This document shows, piece after piece, positions 49,329 through 61,300 of a stretch of DNA of 64,000 nt. Made by a program: the position numbers and the translations under genes. How positions within the stretch are numbered: the stretch's first letter is position 1; the number at the start of each line of letters is the position of its first letter. Below the pieces are notes generated by a model. The model made no database searches. It was not told where the DNA came from and was given only the letters and a program-made list of their open reading frames with translations. Source of the DNA: Ampullaceana balthica (taxonomy: Eukaryota; Mollusca; Gastropoda; Lymnaeidae); NCBI GenBank assembly GCA_944989445.1, contig CALYLW010000732.1:248001-312000 (forward strand), given 5' to 3'.

Positions 49329-52300
49329 CTGTTCAACACAAAACAACAGAGACAATTAAATATTGGAAGTAGCATTTAAGAAGTTTTTTAAAAATAAATT
49401 TTCTCTAATAATGAATTCAGAGTGTTGAGTAAAAAATAAAAAATTTTTAAAAATAAACAGAAACAAAAATTATAGTTCATCTTCTATGTGTAAATACTGT
49501 ATATACTCGTTCTATAGCCGATCGCAAGCCGACCCCCCCAAAAATAATAGGACAGCTTTAAAAAAATGGTACATATTTTTTAAAAACTACAAGTTAAATC
49601 GGTCAATATGATTGTTTACTTTGTACTGCCTATCTTTGTCTTTCTGCTCTTTGTTAAGCAAGAGTTACCGGTATTATTATTTGGTAAACAGTGACAAAAG
49701 TGTGTACATTAAAATCCGTGGTTGAAAATAAAATTTGTAAAACAATTTATTAAAACGTTCACAAAAATAAATAAAATGATTAAATAAGATAAGTGCTGAC
49801 TTGTGGTGATATATTATAGCTTCTGATAGAGCAGTCGAATCTTGTAGAATGTAGAAAAGGACATTGATAATCTACAATAACAACACCGATATTCAATATC
49901 CATGCAGAAATCAACTATGACCCGCTCATAAGCCCCAACTTTTTCCCCTAGATTTTGTCAAAAAAAAGGTCGGCTTTAGAACGAGTATATACGATATTTA
50001 AAAAAATATATTATTTTTTAAATGAACAGAAACAAAAATTATAGTTCAATTACACATCTTCTATGTGTAAATATATCAATAGTGTGTAAGTTTATAATAG
50101 ATTTTGCAACATCAACCTTTAAGTTAAAGGTTTAAGTCCTCTGAAAATGACACAGATGCAATTTCTTTAAGAATTACATATTACGCCACCAAATGCAAAT
50201 AAACTTTTTGATTTCATTCCGTACCTCGAGGGAGTAATCTTGGACAAATCCTCTCCCATAGTTTTGATGACCCTGCGACCCAGGATCCACAAGCCAATGC
50301 TGATGCCAGCGCCACCGTACAGTAAAATCCAGATGGGTGTCGGTGCTTTCTGAGCTACACTGTGCTCATTGCTGATCATCCATACAGCTACCAGAGGCCC
50401 AATGGCGTTGCTGTTGCAGAAGGCCAGAAAGTATTTCAATTTAATTACAGATATAAGAAAAGATACAAGTAGAATTCCAGAGGTCACAAAATATGATTAT
50501 TATATTAGCCTAAATTTGGTCATGCACTTTCCATATCTTGTGTTAGTGAAATTCCGTTCTATATCTGATGGTATTCTGTTCTATATCTGATGGTATTCTG
50601 TTCCATATCTGATGATATTCCTTTCCATATCTGATGGTATTCTGTTATATATCTGATGGTACTTTGATCTATGATGTCCAGTGGTAATTATGATCTCTAA
50701 TTTTGAGATGTACTCCATCAATCCCAAAATTTTTGATCGTGATTTACAATTTACACTACTGTAAATGTTAATTTAATTTTAATGTAATTCAAATCGTTGT
50801 CAAATAATATAAAAGTAAATGATAAGAAAAAAAAAGAGCTCTTAAAAATATATCAATAAATTAATTTTAAAAACTCCTATACTGGGCTCATTATTTTAAC
50901 TATTTAGCTACTTTATGTCCATCAATAAAAATTAAAAGTTGTAACTGTTATCATGTTAATGTAGTAAGTAGTAAGCATTTTTAATCATGAAGGTAGACAT
51001 GTGAACTCAGTTTTATTCTATTTTTATGATCTCATGAGCAATGTTCCCTCTAAGGTTGGTTGGTCCATGTGCAAGGTACAAAAACCCGTGTGCAAAGTTG
51101 CACAGCATTCATTTTTTGTACCATATTTTATAAAATTTGCTATGCAGTAATTCTAAACTGCTGCGCGGCGTCGGTCAGATATCTGCGCGGACGCGTAGCC
51201 TCAGCTTAAAGGGAACATTGGTCGTGAGGGCACGTGGCTGAGCGGCACGCGCGGGTTCAAATATCTGTGATGTCAGAACTCGTTTCCGTGGCTAAGGGTG
51301 TCCCTTAGCCCTACTGGCTCTGATGGTTAACCTGACATTAGTTGGGGTAAAGTAAAGGCGGCTGGGCATTGTGCTAGTCAAGCAATCCCTTAGCATGCTG
51401 TGGCTAAGGGCGTCTGTAAGTCCGACTGGCTCTGATGGGTACCTGACATTAGTTGGGGTAAAGTAAAGGCGGCTGGGCATTGTGCTAGCCAAGCAATCCC
51501 CAAGCATGCCGTGGCCATAGAAACCAGTGAGCGCTGCTTCATTTGACCCATAGGCCAGCATGGTCTGAAAAAGAAACTTTGCTTTTGATCTCAGGGAAAA
51601 ACGGTTTTTAAAGTAACGCTTGAAGAACTGGGATCTTGGTCACTTAAGATGGTCAAACTGTTTACCTGACGTCATTTCCACCATGGGCAAAAGCACCAAA
51701 GACGGCGGTTAAGATTTGAAGGAAGGAAAACAAAGACTTCGTCTCTGGTTTGTCTGATATGGCAGCACGCCTTGGCTTTTTGATGAGCTGCCCATTTGGG
51801 AAGAAAAATATTGTATTACTTGATGGGTGGCATGGTTTAAAGATGTCTTTTTGTCTAATAAGTTTAAATTATAAACTTAATTACTCTTTTTTTTTAATCT
51901 TCATTTTATAATAATAATAGGCATTAAGTTAATATTTTCAGCTAAACTGAAACAATATTTTTTAAAAAAAGGTTTGTACCTATATTCACACTTAAATATA
52001 TTTCAATTACACAAAGATAATATATAAACTAATGATAATATAGAACAATTCTATATATATATAAAAAAAAATTTAGTGTCGATCTCTGCTAACAGAAATG
52101 TTAACACATAAATAAGTTTTTAAAAATCCATGAATTTGGCACACGAGCCTTTATTCTTACAAATTATATTTAAAGACTGTAGCAAATACTTAATTTTTCT
52201 TAATACCATGTACCTTTCCCAATTAGATGTCCAATGTGGCATGCAAAATAATGAGAAGGATCGATGTAACACAATCCTTAGGCAATCATGGAAACTTACC

Positions 52301-55300
52301 CTAGGTTCTGCTTCAAGAAGCATTTCATCAGTGTCGTTTTTATTCACTGTAAAAAAAAATCGTTAATAAAAATAAATTAGCATACGCTTATAAGACATGT
52401 ACAAAATCATCCTCATATATCCTAAATCAAAAGATATTACACTTAAATCGAAGAATTAGATTTTGATTTAAGTGATTCCCTGAAGAAGTTTTGGAAATTG
52501 ATCCTGCTTAGGTTACACCAAATTACTGTGCCACTTAGGTTTAAATGCACAGTACTGTTAGTACTGTTTTGATTTTGTATAATAATAATAATAATAATTT
52601 ATATAATCAGTATGGGGCGGCTGGATAGCGAAGTCAATAGTGCGCTCGCCTCACAAGCTGAGGGGCGTGGGTTCTAGCCAACGTTAAAGCCACAATAAAA
52701 ATGTCGATGAATGACTAACGCTAAGAAAGTCCTACGCTGACCTGGAGAGGGCTGGGCGCCGCCAAGGTTACTAAGCCCGAGAATGTTCTAATGGAAACAT
52801 TAGAACCCCCTACGACCTCGAAAAAAGGTTATGGGACACACACACAAAAAAAAATAATGCTGTATCCCAGCAAGCAACTGGGCTCACAGCACTTTACATA
52901 AAATTAGAAAGTAAAAGTGCTTCCAGTGTAACATAATACGTAATGGGTTATTGGAAATTAGTCTTCCCAAGTCATCGAGAGAATGCAATGACAAAGAAAC
53001 ATTTAAGAAAAATAAAAATGACTTTTTAAAAAAATCTCAGTTTTGAAAATCAGAGTGTGGTGAGCATGCTGGGCACGTGGTGAGCATGCTGGGCACGTGG
53101 TGAGCATGCTGGGCACGTGGTGAGCATGCTGGGCACGTGGTGAGCATGCTGGGCACGTGGTGAGCATGCTGGTCACGTGGTGAGCATGCTGGGCACGTGG
53201 TGAGCATGCTGGGCACGTGGTGAGCATGCTGGGCACACAAATAAAGCCTCAGAAGAAAACAACATCTTCATTACAATACTTCCAGTGCAACACTGCCAAC
53301 ATTTACAGATCCCATGTTTTTTATCTTTTATTTTCTTCTCTCATATTATCCCTTGAAATGACACATAGTGTACAAAAAATACCTCCTTTTAAGACCATAA
53401 TAAGACAATAGTATTTTTTTATATTTTAAACTTCAATTTCAAGTGTGAGGAAATTACTGGATATGGCCAGAGCCTAGGTTTAAATATACAGAATTATGTG
53501 GACCTCAAACTTAAAGCATGAATAAAATGATGTTGAACTTAACTTTCTCAGTTGTTGAACTTACCCAGTTGCGTTGTTGATTGACCAGCTCCGGCTTTGT
53601 CACTGTCAATAACTGGTGGACTCTCCTCTGGGTAGTGCTATCAATATGAATAAAGAGATGTCCCATGATCAGAGTTTTTGTTAAATAACTTGCTACTACA
53701 CAAATACAAACAATGTAAAGTTTGACACATGCTTATTGTGTGAGTATCAGAGATGAGCTGAAATTGAGATATTGATTTAAATCAGTGGTTCTTAACCTCG
53801 TTGTAGGTGCTGAACCCCACAAGCTTCATATGTGCATTCACCGAACCCTTCTCAAGAGGAGCTGTCACCACAAATCATATGCGTCGGGTGCGTATCTTGA
53901 CCTACTGAAGAATCCCTGAGACTGACTCACCAAAACCCTGGGGTACGATCGAGCCCAGGTTAAGAGCCACTGATTTAAATATAGTGATCAAGTAATGATT
54001 GAAAATTAAACATCCTCTAGATCACAAAGGCTACTACAGTTCTACTGGCGGTACAAATAAAACTATCCACACTGACCTATTTTATCAAAACACTGACCTA
54101 TTTTATCAAAACACTGACCTACTTTATCAAGAGGACAAAGTGAGCTTTTTTTTTGGTGTCCAACAAATGAGTCTTCAAAGTAACTTACCCCATTCTGACC
54201 ATTTTCTTTGGTTAAAAACATTTCTGACATTGCGGTCTCTGCATACTTGCCAGAATCTGATTAAAGGAAAACAAAATGCTCAGAGGTTCTAAATGTATTC
54301 AAGTGTATTTATGTTAATTTTCTTCTGTCTGTAAATTCATGTTTAAAAAAAATGAAACTGTATTACAAATAATTAAACAATGAAACACTTAAAGTGATTA
54401 CATGTAACAAACACTTAAAGTGATTACATGTAACTAACAAAAAATTACGTAATAAATAAATGATAAGTGCTAAAATGCTCTATTTACAAATAGTATCATC
54501 AAATGTCTTAAAAATTTTAAATGATAAAAAATAATTGGCCTACCTCCATTTGAATAGATCTGTATTTCTGTTAAAAAGAAATGTTAAAAATTCAATAACA
54601 TTTTTTAAAGATAGAAAGAAGCATATGCACTGATTGTTCCATTTTTATAAATGTGTAAGCAAAGGGAATTCAGAAAATCAGAGAAAGTTTCAAAACAGAA
54701 AGTTCTGTATAGAAGGAGCGTCAGTAATACATAACACAAGATAGCCTTCAAAATTGCCCCTAAAAATGAAATTAGTGTGGGCTAAATTAAAACACCAAAT
54801 TAATATATGTAAACATGATAAATCTATGCAATAAATGAAATAAATCAGACAAAATAAATGGTGTGGTTACTTACTGCCTTTACAAAAAGGACTGATATAC
54901 GGTGTTCTTTATTAAAACCATGACATGATAAAATAGTGTACTTGCTAAAACCTTTGGACTCACTTTTCTTCTTATTTCTTGACCCTCCTAATCTAATACA
55001 GCAAGATAAATGGTCACTTTCATCTGTGCTTCCTTGTTTGTCCTCCCTCTCATCTGTTATCAAATCATTTTCTACTGCATCTGTTTGTGTCGCAATATGG
55101 AATATATAGTTGAAAAAATGTTGCATTAAGTTTGTCTTTATATTCTCCCCACAACCCTGTTAAGTACCGCATATACTCGCATGTAAGATGAATTTAAAAC
55201 TATAAAATACAATACTGAAATCAGAGGGTCGGCTTATATGCGCATAAAACAAAATGGACGCAAGGACAGACACTAAAATGTATAATTTTTTCTAAATATA

Positions 55301-58300
55301 TACTTGGCTAATCATGAGTTGCTCACAACCTATGAGCGGAGGTGCAGATATTATTATAGCAAACAATGTGGAAACAGCAGAATAACACGTTTTTGTTTCA
55401 TTCCAAAAGGTAAAAAACAAACTGGTATGTAACATAAAAGTAAGCCTTTTACATCTTTACAGTAACAAATTTCTATGAACCAAAATTATGGAGTAAAATT
55501 CGACAATTGTTTGGTCCGCATATAAGTGTTTTTGCAAAAACTGGCCATTTTAAAGCAGTTTTAGACCGTCGGCTTATATGCAATGTAGGCTTATATGCGA
55601 GTATATACGGTATGTAGTATAAAATAAGTATCTTTATTCTATAACTGACCATGATATATCAAATTTTAGTACAGTCAAACCTTTCATAATGAGATTAATT
55701 CGTTCCAGAGTCTTACTCGTTAAGTGAAACACTCGTTATACGAAACAATTTTTCCCATACAAATACTCATTTTTCAAAATTTTTTATTAACATTTATACA
55801 AATAAAATTACTTATGAATTGTTAAAGAGTGAAACAACTAGAATACAATTTAGATTTGAAAAAAAACCATAAACAAAAATATGAATTCATGACAAATAAT
55901 TATTCCTTTTTAGCTAGAAAACTGTAAAAAGACATTTGTTTTTGCCGACGCTTCAAAATTTGACGGAAATGTGCCGTTACTGTTTCGTAGACATTCTTGA
56001 CACTCCATTTGAAGCATCCATCTCCTTGATGTTGGCCTATTGTAGTTGCGCACTAGATTAGCCACCTTGTTCTCGCTTTTCAATGGTTTTTCGTTTCATT
56101 TCAACAGTTTTTTTTCTCTCTCTTATGATTGTCTTCTTGTATTTTTTTGGTCTAAGATACTTTAGCACAGGTTATTACACTTTGCACATAAAAAAATTAC
56201 GAATACTGTCTGAATACAAAATTTGTAAAAACGGTTGATCACACACAAAAACAATACGTTAACAGACCGAGTGCTTAACACAGGGCGGAAGTGCCGGCTC
56301 ACAAATGGATTTCCTGTGTCACTCGTTATGCGTTAAGGGAACAACTTTAACAAAAGAAATTTTGCTCGTTATGAGAGGTTTGACTGTAATTTTTAATATT
56401 TGAAGTCTCGAAAAGACAAAAGTATTATCCCTTTTTCCTTACAAAAAGGTACGCTTACAAATACAAACAAAAAACAATCATATGTTACCCGGTAACTCAG
56501 TGGTATCATATGTCATTTTATTATTTTTTCTTAATCTGACTCCCACATAATTTTACTTCATGTAATGTGGCCCTGGTTTCAAAAATTTTAGACACCCCCT
56601 GCACTACAAAATACCCTATGGTTGGAGTTAAAGAAATAGTAAGAAAACTCTTCCAGTTCATACATTGAATATCCTCAATCAATACTTGATACAGTGTAAA
56701 AAAACAGAAATTTCTTACCACTTACCCAAAATTCTTCTCCTCATCCATGGAACAACACAAAATCTAACAACAGCTGCTGTGATCACAGCCAGGCCGATGG
56801 ATATGATGAAAGTACCATACAGTGGGATCTTATCAAAGGAGAGCACTGTTTAAAATAAAAATAGATCAGAGTTGAAACAATTGTTGAACTGAAAACATTT
56901 CAGACAGGCATCAGATGGTTGGTGAACACATTTTTTTTCATAGGTTAGGTTATTATCATCAACATACATAATTCCCGTAGTAATGTAATGCTTCTTGGAT
57001 GTAATGCCGATTTGTTCAATAGTGCGCACCAAACATTACTGCACCAAATATAACTCTTTTCGAACGTTCCGCATAAAATTGTTCAATATGATAATAAATG
57101 AATCAAATAAAAGTAAATAAAATAAATGAAAGTTCTGTATTACGTTATTTTTTAATCTGATGTGTNNNNNNNNNNNNNNNNNNNNNNNNNNNNNNNNNNN
57201 NNNNNNNNNNNNNNNNNNNNNNNNNNNNNNNNNNNNNNNNNNNNNNNNNNNNNNNNNNNNNNNNNNNNNNNNNNNNNNNNNNNNNNNNNNNNNNNNNNNN
57301 NNNNNNNNNNNNNNNNNNNNNNNNNNNNNNNNNNNNNNNNNNNNNNNNNNNNNNNNNNNNNNNNNNNNNNNNNNNNNNNNNNNNNNNNNNNNNNNNNNNN
57401 NNNNNNNNNNNNNNNNNNNNNNNNNNNNNNNNNNNNNNNNNNNNNNNNNNNNNNNNNNNNNNNNNNNNNNNNNNNNNNNNNNNNNNNNNNNNNNNNNNNN
57501 NNNNNNNNNNNNNNNNNNNNNNNNNNNNNNNNNNNNNNNNNNNNNNNNNNNNNNNNNNNNNNNNNNNNNNNNNNNNNNNNNNNNNNNNNNNNNNNNNNNN
57601 NNNNNNNNNNNNNNNNNNNNNNNNNNNNNNNNNNNNNNNNNNNNNNNNNNNNNNNNNNNNNNNNNNNNNNNNNNNNNNNNNNNNNNNNNNNNNNNNNNNN
57701 NNNNNNNNNNNNNNNNNNNNNNNNNNNNNNNNNNNNNNNNATTTATTTTGAAAACTACCGTCATTTTTGACGGGTGATAAAATTCTAGTTGAAAAATAAG
57801 CTTTTACTCACTAAAATAAATGCAGTATTTTTAAAATTACATTATATTTTAAGCATTGAAAAAAAAATCAAATTCCAGGATTAAGCAAAAAATGAAAAGC
57901 TCAATTGCTGAAAAGCAATTAATTAAGAAATATTGGTACTTGTAAACAAGAACATAAATCAAATGAAAAAGCAGAGAAGTGTTCAGAGAAATTACTTGGT
58001 TTACTTGAGGTTTTATACCAGATTCATCAACACAACATTTTGTTGTAACTGCTGCAGAGTAGTTGTTTATTTATTTACTTATTAATTACTGCTCTGTTGT
58101 TTCTACGTTGCTATCTTTAAAGCCTGGACTAGCGAAACCCCAGAGAGCGGAGCACGACTACATTTGTTACAATAACAAACACCACTTGGTAGGTGACCAG
58201 ATGTAGCCTGACAATAAATCTGTTCTGTGAATATTGCTTAACCGACTATTCCCTTAGATTCAGTACTGAGCAGAGGGCTTGGCAGTTGCCATTTTCTACA

Positions 58301-61300
58301 TTCTGATAAAACCTGCTGCTCTATACTCACAGACTGATCCATCCAAAAAGATAGAGATTGCATTGATAAATATTGTACCCCCGTAGAAAATCGGAAGTAG
58401 TCTTAGACCTGGTTCCAGTGGTTTTTCCTGAAAAAATCAAATTAAATAATTAAACAATCACAATAATAAAATAGTTATCAGTGCTATAGAAACAAATATT
58501 TTTTAATCTTTCGATACAAGTCAAAATAGATTTATTAAAGTCTATATGATCAAGACTTAAATCAGCCAATTATTTCAAAGCAATTAAAATTTAACATTAA
58601 GGGGGGAACAAAATAATGCCTAGTTTTTACATTTGAAGTGTGAGATGTTTTCACGAGAATAAAGGTAACCACACTTCTAATTCTAAGCCTAAGAAATAAT
58701 GTTCAAATACATTTGAACAAATTCACACAGCAATGGTGTGGTAACAAACCTTGCTTAGCACAAACCTCCTGACAAGCCAGAACAAGGCGGCCGATATGGC
58801 ACCGGCCATCACAGGGGAAATGAACCATGACGCAACTGAAAGAATTACATACAGAATGAATGAATGAATACTTTGAATAAAATAATAATAATTAAACAAT
58901 ATAATTTGCAATTGTCACGCAAGTAGTGTATGTCAGTCCTGACGCTACTAATTTTAGAAAGCAGGGAAAACCAAATTACTGCACCAAAGCATCAAAAGGT
59001 GTGCAAATTAAATATGCGCTGTAAAAAAATATTATATGACGTCATTGTTTTCGCTCATATTTTAATTTTGGAAAAGGGATCAATGTAAAAAGAGGATTTG
59101 ATGATGGTTAATTATAAAAAGGTCGGCGCCGTAGACGCCCTAAAAAAAGTGCATTTTTTTATAAAATAAATAGATTTCAGCTGAAAACTTTAGTCAATTT
59201 TGACGGGTCTACGCTAGTAATTTGATAATTTATATAGCGCAGAACCCCAGCCAGCAGCTGGGCTCACAGCGCTTCATATAAAGACAGTTATACACATGTA
59301 ATAATCAATGCATTCAATGTGAAACATACATATCCTAACCACAACATATAAAGACATTTCAGTGTACCTAAGATATGTTTATCATTTAAAGAAATGTTTG
59401 ATTGTTACTGAATTAATTTTGAAAGTAAAGTTTGAAGAGATAATATGTTTTTAGTGCAGTCTCGAAGGCCTTAGTAGTTGGAATACTGCAACAGTGTGTA
59501 ATGGTAGAGAATTCCATTGTTTAAAATACATTTAATTTTAAAACATTACATTATATTATTATTTATTTTTCTCTACACCATATACAAGACTAGTGGAAGC
59601 ACCAAAAATATCTTTAGCTGAGAGGACCATTGTTAAATACCATTACACAGATTAATTAATTTAACGTAATCACAAGCGGCGGTTGGTAGACAGCTTCACT
59701 TTTCATTGATGCATCAATAGCAAAATGTGAAGAATGGAGTGGTGACACGCCGCAGTTCCATGTGGAAGCACAACTAGGTCAAAACATACTTAAAAATGAA
59801 TCATGTCACTGGATTCCATGCATTCGGAATACTATGGTTAAAGCCTTTTTCCTCTTTCAGGAAACATTACCAACAATATACATGCTATTATAATCAATTC
59901 ATAGGGGACAAAAGAACATTGGTTCTTGCAAAAAAATATGTGAATGCTATATACAATAACCACAACAATTGGTATCCAGACAAAACGACAAGGTGAGAAA
60001 ACGATAAGGTGACAAAGTGACAAGGTCTCATTTATTTACAATGACTGTTAGTAATGTAATTAATGTAATTATTCTCCCTGTAATTGCAATTTTTTCTAAT
60101 TACATCATTAAATGTCTATTTTCAGAGTAACGTGAAAATAGTGTATAGTAGATAACATCCATATTGTCACGGTTGGAAGTAACAGATGTTTTGGTGTGAG
60201 TGAGCACGGGTCGCTGATCACGAGATGAGGTGAGCTTTGGGCATCCTTTGTAGAGTTTGGGCTGTTTCTGGTGCGCTCCATGGGTGTCTGTTTCAGACAC
60301 CATGGCGCACCGTCGTGTTATGAATTGTTGTCGCCAGACTGACACACTTCCTATGCGGCAGAGTTTTTTTTTGTGTACTGAAGGGCGGAGCGTTATGTGA
60401 GAAGGGAGCCTGGGTCATGCTGTACTTTTAACTACGATGTTATTTTAAAATTGTCAACTTTATGGTCATGGTCATATCCTGATCATGTGATTAAACTTTT
60501 TAAATGAATCCAGTGTTGATGGATACACCCAACTTCCAGTGTTTACTTTGTGTTTCCCTGACCCAGCAGAGACTCCATTGGAGTTGTTGACGCTGGTTGA
60601 TCTCTGTGGCAAAGGGAGGACCTAGATCCCTCCACTAGACAACGGTTCCGCCACACTTATGAATATAGTGTCATAGTATACAGCGTACTCATAGAGTACT
60701 TTGACCCAATATGACATACATTATGTCTTCAAGTACTAAGCAAGCTGAAAATTATAATGTCAGTATGTACATACATGCTTGCTCATGTACAGACATGTCA
60801 GTATGTACATACATGCTTGCTCATGTACACGTACATGTCAGTATGTACATACATGCTTGCTCATGTACACGTACATGTCAGTATGTACATACATGCTTGC
60901 TCATGTTACACATACATGTCAGTATGTACATACATGCTTGCTCATGTTACACATACATGTCAGTATGTACATACATGCTTGCTCATGTACACGTACATGT
61001 CAGTATGTACATACATGCTTGCTCATGTTACACGTACATGTCAGTATGTGCATACATGCTTGCTCAAGTACACATACATGTCAGTATGTACATACATGCT
61101 TGCACACAGACAATAACTTCAATTTGTAAGGGTCTGCTACAAACTATGGTTGTGTATTCAGATATACAGTAAAATCATTTAATGAACTACTCTGACCTTC
61201 TTGTATAACAATAACATTTTAAAAAACTGGTCCTAAATAATGTGCCCATACTGCATTGTAAGCGGAAAACATTTCTTAGTAAAAGAATATTGATGTTTAA

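Noticed and set aside
51292..51561. 89-codon frame next to the transporter exon
   Set aside because: It lies in the duplicated SINE tail and does not match any PiT segment. Exon k at 51666-51787 joins directly in phase to exon l.
52612..52690. tRNA gene
   Set aside because: Same reason: tRNA-like head joined to a repeated SINE tail found again at 34884.
55672..56386. Autonomous Tigger transposase
   Set aside because: Only short broken frames are visible between the ends; no DDE region could be recognised.
57036..57777. Long frames across the N run
   Set aside because: Created by unknown bases.
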